From assembly GCF_030232265.1 (NCBI RefSeq), contig NZ_JASPJK010000002.1:248001-312000 (forward strand): DNA of 64,000 nucleotides, in the 5' to 3' direction. The notes beneath the pieces are model-generated. The model did not search any database, was not told the DNA's origin, and saw nothing but the letters and a program-made list of their open reading frames with translations. Every line of letters begins with the position of its first letter. Positions within the stretch are counted from its first letter, which is position 1. The translations under genes were made by a program, and so were the position numbers. The stretch is from Corynebacterium sp. MSK041. Lineage in GTDB: Bacteria; Actinomycetota; Actinomycetes; Mycobacteriales; Mycobacteriaceae. Positions 36,931 to 45,590 of the stretch are shown here, in pieces.

Positions 36931-37254
36931 CTACTCCTGGTTCATCGGTGGCAACGCGGCCACGAAGGGGTGGTCGAAGTCGTAAGGGCCTTCGGCGGCG
37001 GCGCCACCTGGGGAGCCAAGGTCGTCGAAAAATGCGACGTTGGCGTCGTAGTAGTCGTTCCACTCATCGGGAAGGTCGTCTTCATAGAAGATGGCTTCGA
37101 CGGGGCAGGCAGGTTCGCAGGCGCCACAGTCCACGCATTCGTCGGGGTGAATGTAGAGCATGCGCTTGCCCTCATAGATGCAGTCGACGGGGCATTCCTC
37201 CACACATGAACGGTCGAGCACGTCAACGCATGGTTCAGCGATGATGTAGGTCAA
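36931..37254 (-). CDS. fdxA: Ferredoxin, FdxC/7Fe type
   Basis: The start is the TTG at 37254 because GGAGGA (minus strand, 37261-37266) lies at ideal distance. The 107 residues carry Cys9, Cys17, Cys21/25 and then '[12 protein letters not shown]' (about 40-51), which bind a [3Fe-4S] or [4Fe-4S] plus a [4Fe-4S] cluster, as in the 7Fe ferredoxins of actinobacteria. The C-terminal 45 residues are acidic. It serves as electron carrier. It is three bases upstream of dapC and follows the small membrane protein gene. Confidence 0.95.
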   Translation of the reverse strand: MTYIIAEPCVDVLDRSCVEECPVDCIYEGKRMLYIHPDECVDCGACEPACPVEAIFYEDDLPDEWNDYYDANVAFFDDLGSPGGAAAEGPYDFDHPFVAALPPMNQE

Positions 37255-37292
37255 GGGGTCTCCTCCGGTTTTAATCGGTTGGGTCCAGTATG

Positions 37293-37661
37293 TCACTTGG
37301 CTCGCAGTAAGGGCCAAATGCCTCCCGCCGTACCCGCGACAAGCAAGAGCAGCGCCTGAATATGGTGGGTGCGCAGCAGCTCACGGGTCACTTCGGGCCC
37401 GATGTAGAGCAGTGCGAGGCCCACCAGCCACGTCAAGGTGGGTACGAAAGCAATGATGCTTTTCTGCGACCACAGTCTCCCCGTCTTCGTCCCCACTCCA
37501 CCCAACACCCAGGCGGCGATAATGGCCGGAATCCCCCAGAGCACGTCGAGGGAACCGACCTCCACCAGCAGCGCCACCAGTGCGCCGACGCTGAGCCAGG
37601 TGATGCCAGCGCGGGCTTCTGCGGGTGTGAAGTCGGAGCGTGGCTGTGGCTGGGGGTTCAT
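37293..37661 (-). CDS. Small conserved membrane protein
   Basis: This 122-residue protein has four hydrophobic segments (about 20-38, 42-55, 68-88 and 100-115). No family I can name. Its ATG overlaps the mshB stop by four bases (TGA/ATG), so the two genes are translationally coupled. It precedes the ferredoxin gene by 38 bases. In related genomes a similar gene sits between mshB and the ferredoxin. Confidence 0.8.
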   Translation of the reverse strand: MNPQPQPRSDFTPAEARAGITWLSVGALVALLVEVGSLDVLWGIPAIIAAWVLGGVGTKTGRLWSQKSIIAFVPTLTWLVGLALLYIGPEVTRELLRTHHIQALLLLVAGTAGGIWPLLRAK

Positions 37662-38536
37662 CGGAGGATTCCGCTGGCGATGTCCGCGCCGGGTTCCAGC
37701 GGAAGGCCCGCGCCGACGCAGTAGTGTTCGCGGCGCAGGATGGGTTGGGCGATGAGGTTGGACAGTGCGTAGGTGACCACGGTGGGATCAGGTGCGGTGG
37801 CGAAAGCGGCGTGAGGGTTGGTGGTGGACACGGAGCCGTCTGCGATCCAGATCTGGGTGGCGTGGGCGCGCATGGCGTCGGTTTTGGCGGCGTAGGTGGC
37901 GTCGTCCATTTCCACCCACGTGTCCACTGTGTCGACGGCGTCAAGTTCGCCGGGCTTCGGCTGGGTCCAGCCGGCGGGGATATGGGTGGGGATCATCCCG
38001 TCAAGCTCGCTGCGCAGAAGCGCTGACCACAGGATGCGCGGGATGTCCACGCGTTCAGCTGCGACATGGGTGATCTCATGGGCACGGATGTGGTCGGGGT
38101 GTCCGTAACCACCGTTGGGGTCGTAGGTGATCACCAAGTGGGGGCGCTCACGCTCAAACACCGCCACGAGGTCGTCGACGGCGCGCTGGCCTGAATTCAC
38201 AAAAGCCTTGGGGTTCCGGCTTGCGGGTGAGCCCGCCATGCCCGAATCGCGGTACATGCCAGCGCCGCCGAGGAATTCCCCACGCACACCCAGGATGTCC
38301 AGGGCCGCGTTCAGCTCGTGGATGCGGAACCCACCGAGTTGGTCGGCGTGGTCATTGACAAGGTGTTGGTAGCGCTCCCCGATGACCTCTCCCTCCTCAC
38401 CCAGTGTGCAGGTGACCACGAGGACATCTGCACCACGGCGTGCCAAGGAGGCAAGGGCGCCACCGGTGAACAGGGACTCATCATCCGGGTGGGCGTGGAC
38501 AGCCACGACTCTGAAACCTGTGAGATCACGGGACAT
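37658..38536 (-). CDS. mshB: N-acetyl-GlcN-inositol deacetylase (mycothiol synthesis)
   Basis: This 292-residue zinc deacetylase removes acetate from GlcNAc-Ins, the second step of mycothiol synthesis. The LmbE/PIG-L signatures are 'VHAHPDDESLFTGG' (13-26, His-Pro-Asp-Asp) and 'GYGHPDHIRAHEIT' (His-Pro-Asp-His), which together hold the zinc. It is cytoplasmic and diagnostic for actinobacteria. It overlaps lpqW by 11 bases upstream and the small membrane protein gene by four bases downstream. Confidence 0.95.
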   Translation of the reverse strand: MSRDLTGFRVVAVHAHPDDESLFTGGALASLARRGADVLVVTCTLGEEGEVIGERYQHLVNDHADQLGGFRIHELNAALDILGVRGEFLGGAGMYRDSGMAGSPASRNPKAFVNSGQRAVDDLVAVFERERPHLVITYDPNGGYGHPDHIRAHEITHVAAERVDIPRILWSALLRSELDGMIPTHIPAGWTQPKPGELDAVDTVDTWVEMDDATYAAKTDAMRAHATQIWIADGSVSTTNPHAAFATAPDPTVVTYALSNLIAQPILRREHYCVGAGLPLEPGADIASGILR

Positions 38537-40121
38537 GTTCGGTCTCCTTCTCGAGGTTGCCTGCCGGGCTCTTAAGTACCCAAGCAGGGGCTGCGGTTAG
38601 ACGTGCATCAGGTTCATCAATGCGGGAGGGGGAAGACAAGGCAGTGCCCATTGCCACGATGTGTTCCTCGCGGAGCAGTGGCAGCCATACCGCCTCCTTC
38701 TTCAATAGGTCAGCCACCTGCTTAGCATCAGTGTCACCTTGAAGGATGTCTGCCGCCAAGGCTTCCGTCTCCGGCAGGCACAACCCGCTCAAGTTGCCGG
38801 CCACGATGCCGTCCTCAGCTGGGCACTGAACTGCGCTCGCCCACGCACTGGGACTGGTGGGCAGGGACCAGCCAACAACAGCATCAATCTCACCGTCCGG
38901 CAGACGCTTTGCGATGTCGGTCATGTCTGCAGCAACAGCCTCCGCGGGAATATCGTGGCCATTGAGCACATCCACGATGGCGCGCGCCGCAGGCATCGCC
39001 TCACTATCGCGCGGGTCCGCAGCAATCCGCAGCGGCCGTTTCTGAGTCGCAGGAATCGCGGCGGCGGACTCCGCCGGGTCAGCAGAAGCGGCGCGAGAAG
39101 ACTCAACAGGGGTGGAGGTGCGGCCGGAGGCGATGCGGGAGATAAGGGGGACGTCGATAAGCGACGTCAGAGCTTCACGCGCGGCGAGTTCCCCAAGGAC
39201 CGGCGAATCAACAGACATGGTCACGCCGAGTTCGCGCGGGCCTTCCCGCATCTCCACCTGGGTGTCTGGGATGAGAGAGTACGTGTCCAGGGAGGTCTCC
39301 CCCGGCACGTGGTCCACAAAGGCGTACTGGCCGGAGCGGAGACGATCCGCCACCTGATCCGTCGAACGCGCGGCGGCGAGGGTGAGGATATCGATCCCCG
39401 CCGGATCTTCCCCCCAAAACCTGTCATTCCGGTTCAACACGATGACGCCCGCGGCCTGATCCACGGAATTCACCATGTAGCGGCCAGCGGAAGCAGGAAT
39501 AGTGCTGGCAAGGGCAGTGGCGAAATCGCTCGCCCCAGAATCCAGCAGGTGCGACGGAAGGAGGTGCGTGAACAGGAACTGCCACTCCTGCACCGGCTCC
39601 GCGAACACCACGTCGACGGTCTTACCGGAACCACTCACCCGGATGTCGCTGATAGCGCGGTACGCAGCTGAGGCGACCGTGCCTGGGGTGGACACCATGC
39701 CGCGCCACAAGTACACAAAATCCGCGCCGGTGAGCGGGCTGCCATCAGACCACTGGGCGGCGGGATTGATCTGGTAGCGCACCGTCATCTGCTCCGTGTC
39801 CGGAACTAGGTCAGCGCTCTCCGCCACATTGGTGTTGAGCAGCCACTCCCCCTCCGGGCCACGCATGAAAGGACTGGGAAGGGTCAGCTCCGCAATGTCA
39901 TTCACCGTGGCATTCTCATCCGCAGCCAGATGCGGGTTGAAGCCATTGCGCAGTGGCGCGACCCCCACGCGGACCTCGGAGCGCTCCGCCGGGGCGGGCG
40001 CAGTAGTCGAGGTGGTGGTGGTCGTCTCCTCCTCCACAATCGGCGGCGGACCGGGGTTAGCGGTGCAGGCGGAAAGGGCGAGGAGAAGGGGGATCGTCGA
40101 TAGGCGAAGTGCTCCCTTCAT
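38526..40121 (-). CDS. lpqW: LpqW-like lipoprotein (ABC substrate-binding fold)
   Basis: This 531-residue protein starts 'MKGALRLSTIPLLLALSACTA' with lipobox LSAC. A Thr-rich linker precedes a family-5 solute-binding fold ('QINPAAQWSDGSPLTGADFVYLWRGM', 'GLFLNRNDRFWGEDPAGID'-like stretches). The mycobacterial counterpart LpqW (Rv1166) is not an importer but steers PIM/lipomannan synthesis; C. glutamicum has an orthologue with a similar role. The location between mshB and typA supports the same assignment. The words CGTCGATAAGC and CGTCGATAGGC both lie in it. Confidence 0.88.
   Translation of the reverse strand: MKGALRLSTIPLLLALSACTANPGPPPIVEEETTTTTSTTAPAPAERSEVRVGVAPLRNGFNPHLAADENATVNDIAELTLPSPFMRGPEGEWLLNTNVAESADLVPDTEQMTVRYQINPAAQWSDGSPLTGADFVYLWRGMVSTPGTVASAAYRAISDIRVSGSGKTVDVVFAEPVQEWQFLFTHLLPSHLLDSGASDFATALASTIPASAGRYMVNSVDQAAGVIVLNRNDRFWGEDPAGIDILTLAAARSTDQVADRLRSGQYAFVDHVPGETSLDTYSLIPDTQVEMREGPRELGVTMSVDSPVLGELAAREALTSLIDVPLISRIASGRTSTPVESSRAASADPAESAAAIPATQKRPLRIAADPRDSEAMPAARAIVDVLNGHDIPAEAVAADMTDIAKRLPDGEIDAVVGWSLPTSPSAWASAVQCPAEDGIVAGNLSGLCLPETEALAADILQGDTDAKQVADLLKKEAVWLPLLREEHIVAMGTALSSPSRIDEPDARLTAAPAWVLKSPAGNLEKETEHVP
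39152..39162 (+). repeat. CGTCGATAAGC word, copy 7
   Basis: Inside lpqW (antisense), read TCG CTT ATC GAC GTC. Confidence 0.75.
40095..40105 (+). repeat. CGTCGATAGGC, near-match copy
   Basis: One base differs from the word. It lies in the lpqW signal peptide (antisense), read CGC CTA TCG ACG with the rare CTA codon. Confidence 0.55.
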
Positions 40122-40123
40122 GC

Positions 40124-42040
40124 TTACTTATTCAACTGCTTCGCACGGGAGCGGGCGCGACCGCGTTCCGTGGCTCCCAGGATGAGCTTGCGCACGCGCA
40201 TGACGTTGGGGGTGACCTCGACGCATTCGTCGTCGTCACAGAACTCAATGGCCTCTTCGAGCGAGAGAGTCTTCGCCTTGGCCAAAGTCACCGTCGTATC
40301 GGCGGACGCCGCGCGCATGTTGGTGAGCTTCTTCTCCTTCGTGATGTTGATGTCCATGTCCTCATCACGACTATTCGCGCCGACGACCATCCCCTCATAG
40401 GTTTCCGCGCCGGGCTCGACGAAGAACTCACCGCGGTCAGAGAGTTGCTGCAGCGCGTAGGCGGTGACCTGGCCGGAACGGTCTGCGACGAGGGAGCCGG
40501 TGGGGCGGCCCTTGATCTCGCCGGCCCACGGGCGGTGCTCGATGGAGTAAGAGTTCGCGATACCGGCGCCGCGGGTCTCGGTGAGGAAGGTCGTGCGGAA
40601 GCCGATGAGGCCGCGCGACGGGACGTCGAATTCCATGCGGACCCAGTCGCCGGAGCCGGCGTTGCCCATGGCTGTCATCTGGCCCTTGCGGTTAGCCATG
40701 AGCTGGGTGACGGCGCCCTGGTGCTCGGCCGGGGTATCGATGATCATGTGGTCATACGGCTCGTAGGTCTTGCCGTCGACCTCCTTCGTCACCACCTGTG
40801 GCTTGCCCACGGTGAGCTCGAAGCCTTCACGACGCATCGTCTCAATCAGCACCGTCAACGCCATCTCACCGCGCCCCTGGACTTCCCACGCATCCGGACG
40901 ATCCGTGGGCAGCACCTTGATGGACACGTTACCGATGAGCTCCTGATCCAAACGCGCCTTGACCAGGCGGGCGGTGAGCTTGTCGCCGCCACCGCGGCCG
41001 GCCATCGGGGAGGTGTTCACGCCGATGGTCATGGAGATCGCCGGGTCGTCGATCTTGATGCGGTCCAGCGGTTCCACGTTGTTCGGGTCACACAGGGAGT
41101 CACCGATCATGATCTCGTCGATGCCAGACACGGCGGCGATATCACCGGCCACGACCTCACCGGTCGCCGGAACACGCTCAAGCCCCTCGGTGACCAGGAG
41201 TTCCGCGATGCGGACGTTCTTGACGTGCTGCTCCCCGTCCTCGTCGTAATGGACCCAGGCAACGTTGTCGCCCTTCTTCACGGAGCCACGGAACACGCGG
41301 ATCAGCGCGATACGGCCCAGGAAGGAGGAGGAGTCCAGGTTGGTCACCTGCGCCTGGAAGGGGGCGTCAATGTCGGCAGAGGGCTCAGGCAAGACGTCGT
41401 AGATGACGTCGAAAAGCGGCTGCAGATCTTCGCTGTCGGGCAGTGAGCCGTTACCCGGGTTTTCCAGAGAGGCGCGGCCCGCACGGCCGGAGGTGTAGAG
41501 CACCGGCAGCTCCAGCAGGTTCTCAGCGGCCTCGGCAGCCTCCGGATCCTCCAAGCCAGCACCGAGCTCCAGCAGCAGGTCCTGGGCTTCTTCCACGACT
41601 TCGTCGATACGCGCATCGGGGCGGTCCGTCTTGTTCACGCAGATGATCACCGGCTTCTTCGCTTCCAGGGCCTTGCCCAGGACGAAGCGGGTTTGTGGGA
41701 GGGGGCCCTCGGAGGCGTCGATAAGCAGGACAACACCGTCGACCATGGAAAGGCCGCGCTCAACCTCACCGCCGAAGTCGGCGTGGCCCGGGGTGTCAAT
41801 CACGTTGATCACCAGGTCGTGGCCGTCCTTGCCGGCACCTTGGCGGCGGATGGCGGTGTTTTTCGCCAAAATCGTGATGCCGCGCTCCGATTCAAGCTCA
41901 CCGGAGTCCATGACACGGTCGCCGTGTTCGCCGTGATCACCGAAGACGCCGGACTGCTCCAGCATTGCGTTGACGAGGGTGGTTTTGCCGTGGTCAACGT
42001 GGGCGACGATGGCTACATTGCGGAACTCTGGGTGGGACAC
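40124..42040 (-). CDS. typA: Ribosome-associated GTPase TypA/BipA
   Basis: This 638-residue translational GTPase starts with GTG at 42040 ('MSHPEFRNVAIVAHVDHGKTTL'). G1 'AHVDHGKTT' (13-21), G3 'DTPGH' and G4 'NKTD' are clear, followed by two beta-barrels, an EF-G-like domain III/V and the TypA C-terminal domain ('GTSLVADRSGQVTAYALQQL' region). It helps 50S assembly and stress and cold responses. The stop is two bases from lpqW. Synteny with Rv1165 supports it. Confidence 0.97.
   Translation of the reverse strand: MSHPEFRNVAIVAHVDHGKTTLVNAMLEQSGVFGDHGEHGDRVMDSGELESERGITILAKNTAIRRQGAGKDGHDLVINVIDTPGHADFGGEVERGLSMVDGVVLLIDASEGPLPQTRFVLGKALEAKKPVIICVNKTDRPDARIDEVVEEAQDLLLELGAGLEDPEAAEAAENLLELPVLYTSGRAGRASLENPGNGSLPDSEDLQPLFDVIYDVLPEPSADIDAPFQAQVTNLDSSSFLGRIALIRVFRGSVKKGDNVAWVHYDEDGEQHVKNVRIAELLVTEGLERVPATGEVVAGDIAAVSGIDEIMIGDSLCDPNNVEPLDRIKIDDPAISMTIGVNTSPMAGRGGGDKLTARLVKARLDQELIGNVSIKVLPTDRPDAWEVQGRGEMALTVLIETMRREGFELTVGKPQVVTKEVDGKTYEPYDHMIIDTPAEHQGAVTQLMANRKGQMTAMGNAGSGDWVRMEFDVPSRGLIGFRTTFLTETRGAGIANSYSIEHRPWAGEIKGRPTGSLVADRSGQVTAYALQQLSDRGEFFVEPGAETYEGMVVGANSRDEDMDINITKEKKLTNMRAASADTTVTLAKAKTLSLEEAIEFCDDDECVEVTPNVMRVRKLILGATERGRARSRAKQLNK
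41716..41726 (+). repeat. CGTCGATAAGC word, copy 8
   Basis: Inside typA (antisense), read CTG CTT ATC GAC GCC. Confidence 0.75.
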
Positions 42041-42105
42041 GCGCTCTCCTTTTGCGTGGGATGTGCCTCCCGCTCACGCGCGGGCAGGCCTTGAACGGTT
42101 AAACC

Positions 42106-43032
42106 CTACTCCGCCTTGCTCTTATGCGCGATCTTTCGCACGCCTTCCACAACGCAGAGCACAAGAAAACCTGTAATCAGGCCCGCTACGAGGGACCCGC
42201 CGGTGTCCACGAACCAGCCGGCGGCTCCCCCACCAACGGCTTCCGCGCCACGCTGCAGCACATCATGGGGCCAGTGCCACCCAATCACCTCGTGCAGCCC
42301 ACGGATGATCAGGTGCCCACCGACCCACAGCATGGCCACTGTGCCGATGATGCCGATCGCCTGCAACACGTACGGCATACCCTTGACCAGGCCTCTGCCC
42401 ACCGCCGGAGCATGGCCACGGTCGATCATGCCGAGCCCAATATCGTCGATCTTCACCAGCAACGCCACCGCGCCGTACACCGCCGCCGTGATGAACAGGG
42501 CCACGGCAACAAGCACGGCGAACTCCATCCACAACGGCTGGTCCACCACTTCGTCGAGGGCGATGATCATGATCTCCGTCGAAAGGATCAGGTCCGTGGT
42601 CACGGCACGTTTGACCAGGGTGTCCTCATCTTCCGCGTCGCGGTTGACGGCACGGTCAGCTTGTTCTTCCGCATCATGCAGAAGCTTATCGACGATCTTC
42701 TCCGCCCCCTCAAAACACAAATACGCCCCACCCAGCATCAGGATGGGGACGAGTGCCCACGGCGCAACCGCATTAAGCAGCAACGCCACCGGGAGAATGA
42801 AGATCAGTTTGTTGCGCAGCGAGCCCTTTGTGATCTTCCAGATCATCGGCAGCTCACGCGCCGGTGTCACACCGGTGACGTACTGCGGGGTAACGGCAGC
42901 ATCATCAATAACAACACCGGCGGCTTTCGCCGATGTTTTTGCTGTCATAGCTGCAACGTCGTCCGCGCTGGAGGCGGCGGTGCGGGCGATCAGGGCGACG
43001 TCGTCAAGCAGTGCAAGTAGGCCTCCGGCCAT
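42106..43032 (-). CDS. DUF808 family membrane protein
   Basis: This 308-residue protein starts 'MAGGLLALLDDVALIARTAASSADDVAAM', the conserved opening of DUF808 (YedI). It contains 'VVIDDAAVTPQYV', 'KLIFILPVALLLNAVAPWALVPILMLGGAYLCFEGAEKI' and about six membrane helices. Function is unknown. It stands upstream of typA on the same strand; the CGTCGATAAGC word lies in 'KIVDKLLH'. Confidence 0.88.
   Translation of the reverse strand: MAGGLLALLDDVALIARTAASSADDVAAMTAKTSAKAAGVVIDDAAVTPQYVTGVTPARELPMIWKITKGSLRNKLIFILPVALLLNAVAPWALVPILMLGGAYLCFEGAEKIVDKLLHDAEEQADRAVNRDAEDEDTLVKRAVTTDLILSTEIMIIALDEVVDQPLWMEFAVLVAVALFITAAVYGAVALLVKIDDIGLGMIDRGHAPAVGRGLVKGMPYVLQAIGIIGTVAMLWVGGHLIIRGLHEVIGWHWPHDVLQRGAEAVGGGAAGWFVDTGGSLVAGLITGFLVLCVVEGVRKIAHKSKAE
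42684..42694 (-). repeat. CGTCGATAAGC word, copy 9
   Basis: Inside the DUF808 gene, here read in a different phase: GTC GAT AAG CTT (Val-Asp-Lys-Leu). Confidence 0.75.
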
Positions 43033-43069
43033 GAGCCAACCTTTCGGAGAGTGGTTTTGTCAGCGCAGT

Positions 43070-43606
43070 CTATGCGACTGGCATGAGTTCCACTTGGTCA
43101 GCCCACGTCAACTCAATACCCTGAGCGCGGAGCCACTCCATCGCATCATCGTCGTGGCGGGTGATGCCCTCCACCGCGTTGAGCGTGGCGTCAATGGCCT
43201 TCTCCGCGTCTTCCGCGCTGATTAAGCCGGCGGAGGTGGCGGCGGCGAGCTCATCAATATCAAGCACATCGATGGCCTCCCCCTGCACCATCACCAGGTC
43301 AACGTAGAGGTCGCGCGTGCGCCACACTTTGCCCTGAATATCAATCTCCGCGATGTCGAAGTAGTAGTCCTGCTCCGCTTCCACTCCTTCACGGAAGTGG
43401 AAAATGTTGGCGCGCAGATTCAGATTGGGCAGCAACCAACTCTCGAGGTAGCCGAACTTCGGGTGATTCGCCCCGCGCGCCATGTACAGGCCGAAATCCG
43501 TAACCTTGAACGTGTCCACCTCACGGAGATACCCCTTCGGGTCCGTGTTGGTCTTAGAGCTCATGTCAAATGTCTCTTGCTTCACCGGGTGAAGGTCCAC
43601 AGTCAT
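43070..43606 (-). CDS. DUF402 domain protein
   Basis: The ATG at 43606 follows a GAGGGGAG-type binding site and gives 178 residues ('MTVDLHPVKQETFDMSSKTN'). The DUF402 fold is visible in 'NIFHFREGVEAEQDYYFDIAEIDIQGKVWRTRDLYVDLVMVQGEAIDVLDIDEL'. Acidic residues in this part bind divalent cations in related nucleoside di/triphosphatases, which gives a possible function. It follows the secreted protein gene by 35 bases and precedes DUF808. Confidence 0.82.
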   Translation of the reverse strand: MTVDLHPVKQETFDMSSKTNTDPKGYLREVDTFKVTDFGLYMARGANHPKFGYLESWLLPNLNLRANIFHFREGVEAEQDYYFDIAEIDIQGKVWRTRDLYVDLVMVQGEAIDVLDIDELAAATSAGLISAEDAEKAIDATLNAVEGITRHDDDAMEWLRAQGIELTWADQVELMPVA

Positions 43607-43641
43607 CGTGTCTCCCCTCTCGTAACCGTTGCTCATGGCCA

Positions 43642-44361
43642 TTACTTGACTTTCGCCGCCAGTGCCGTGGGTGCGAACCCGCAGCTCTTGCCGCCTGTAT
43701 TCACTGAACCGGCAACCACCGCGAGGATCGTGCCGGACCCAGTGTCCGCAACCCCAGACAGAGTTGCCGGTCCTGTTGGGTTAATCCCGTTGTTCTGGAG
43801 TGGCGTTACACCCGTGCGAAAAGTGCCCAGGTTGACCCAGTACACGTGCATCTGCCCTTGCTCGCGTGCAGCCGGCTGCGTGCCCAGTGCGGTGAAGACG
43901 AACGTGGCCTGCCCCGCCTTGGGTGCCGGGACAGGCAAATCAGCAGGTCCCGGCACGGCGATAGCAGTTCCCGTAGAGTTCATCCCCGGCCCCATGCAAT
44001 GCGGGGACACCGTTGGCCAGAAAGCCTGACGGAAATGCGGCGCACTATCCGGAAGCGGCGGGCCACCAATTTCACCAGTGCCGGCGGCGAAGGCCAGACC
44101 CTGCAACAGTGCATCGCGCACCTGCACCGGCACCCACGGCTGGTTGGCAAAATCGGTGACGGCGCGCTGAACCTCCGGCGTCGGTTGACCGAGAGGGCTC
44201 ACAAGGTTGGGAACCTGGATGTGTGGCAGCGACGAGTTACCCGGCGCGGCAGACGCAGCAGGAACGCCACAACTTAAGGCCGAGGCGGCCAAAAGACCAG
44301 CGCCGGCGAGTGCGGCAATACGGGACGTGCGGGGACGCTTGAGCATCAGCATCATCTGCAA
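43642..44361 (-). CDS. Secreted protein, Rv1157c-like
   Basis: This 239-residue protein has an N-terminal signal ('KRPRTSRIAALAGAGLLAASALSCGVPAASAAPG') with likely cleavage after ASA; 'LSCG' could alternatively be a lipobox, so anchoring is uncertain. The mature part contains 'AHFRQAFWPTVSPHCMGPGMNSTGTAIAVPGPADLPVPAPKAGQATFVFTALGT', a pattern of a conserved secreted actinobacterial family. Function unknown. It begins the long minus-strand run and faces the gene at 44501. Confidence 0.75.
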   Translation of the reverse strand: MQMMLMLKRPRTSRIAALAGAGLLAASALSCGVPAASAAPGNSSLPHIQVPNLVSPLGQPTPEVQRAVTDFANQPWVPVQVRDALLQGLAFAAGTGEIGGPPLPDSAPHFRQAFWPTVSPHCMGPGMNSTGTAIAVPGPADLPVPAPKAGQATFVFTALGTQPAAREQGQMHVYWVNLGTFRTGVTPLQNNGINPTGPATLSGVADTGSGTILAVVAGSVNTGGKSCGFAPTALAAKVK

Positions 44362-44500
44362 GAGATTCCTTTGCGTTGGGAAAATAACGCGATAACTCGA
44401 ATAACTTTAGTCACTTTAGAAACATTTGCAACACTTTTGGCAGTTTTGTGCGCTCTGCGACTGTGCCGGGCCACGGCACATCGGACTAAAGTGGTTCCTC

Positions 44501-45514
44501 ATGGAGCCCACCCCTCGATACCCACTCACCCCTGCCGCTTTGGGCAATGGCGTGAACGTGCGCGTGGGCAACACCGTTCAGGCAACTCTTTTTGAGCACA
44601 TCTCCACCGCCGCCGGTCCCGAACACAACCTGGCCACCTCCGTGGAGCTTGAACCATACCCCCTAACTGGCACGTGGCGGGTGCGCTGGCCACTCGCCTT
44701 CGGCGCCATCATCGGGGAGATCGACGCGGCAACCCGCACTGACTATGCCCTGACGGACGTCATCCACGAGTGTGGCTTCATCCCCACTGCGCAAGCGACC
44801 TTTGCACTCGACCGGTTCACGGGGACCTACGACGTCACCGTGCACCTCGCCCTTCCCCAGTTTGTGGTGCCCCGGAACAATCCAGCAGACGGCGCTGGCG
44901 TGTTGCCTTCGGGAGGAATCAGTGCCGACGAGCACATCTTGGTCGACGTGACAACCGGTGAATACACCGAGGCGGAAATACTGCGCATGTCCCCCGGCCA
45001 ATGGTTGGTGGAACTGAGCACGCATGAGGACACTGTCGTAGTCACCTGCGATGGCCGTGTCCTAGGCACGCTCAGCGAGCAGGACAGTGCCGAGGTGCGG
45101 GTATTACTGGAAACACTCACCAGCGATCCCGCCCCGATCCTCGCTCGTGCCATGCTCATCGATGGGGCTGTGACCTTAGATGTTGCCCGCCACTCCACAG
45201 CCAAGACACTGCGGCATCTTCCCTCGCTCCCTGTAACGGAGATACCCGCCCCCAATGTGTTCCAGGTGTATGAGTTCGGGGATGGGACGATGGCGGTGAC
45301 CGTGGATAGTACAGCCGCCGTCGCCCCAGAAGACCAGCCCAAGCCGACGGGTGCCGCGCGCACTGTGGACACCCCCACCACCGTCGCCCCGCCAGAAAAA
45401 CCTGAAGAACTGGAAGTAGAACTCTCCGAGGTGGAGAAAGTCCGCCTGCGCCGCGCCCAACGCGATCACTCTGACAGAGGCACCAACGCCGGACGCCACC
45501 GCGCCACCGATTAA
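44501..45514 (+). CDS. Hypothetical protein
   Basis: The ATG at 44501 ('MEPTPRYPLTPAALGNGVNVRVG') gives 337 residues; an open frame further upstream lacks coding bias. The first 240 residues look globular with mixed strands ('GYLTEAEILRMSPGQWLVELSTHEDTVVVTCDGRVLGTLSEQDSAEVRVLLETL'), a pattern like a small HIRAN-type fold, as a guess. The end is Pro/Glu/Arg-rich and probably unstructured. No signal peptide. It precedes the DUF4185 gene by about 75 bases. Confidence 0.7.
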   Translation: MEPTPRYPLTPAALGNGVNVRVGNTVQATLFEHISTAAGPEHNLATSVELEPYPLTGTWRVRWPLAFGAIIGEIDAATRTDYALTDVIHECGFIPTAQATFALDRFTGTYDVTVHLALPQFVVPRNNPADGAGVLPSGGISADEHILVDVTTGEYTEAEILRMSPGQWLVELSTHEDTVVVTCDGRVLGTLSEQDSAEVRVLLETLTSDPAPILARAMLIDGAVTLDVARHSTAKTLRHLPSLPVTEIPAPNVFQVYEFGDGTMAVTVDSTAAVAPEDQPKPTGAARTVDTPTTVAPPEKPEELEVELSEVEKVRLRRAQRDHSDRGTNAGRHRATD

Positions 45515-45590
45515 CGGGTCGCCACCGTTGGTCCTTGCGAGAGTCTCTCCAGAAAACTCGCACCTCACATAGAAACGAGCTGTCCCCACC

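Noticed and set aside
40109..41446. A long plus-strand open frame opposite typA
   Set aside because: Same reason: a shadow of the typA codon bias, without a ribosome site or family resemblance.
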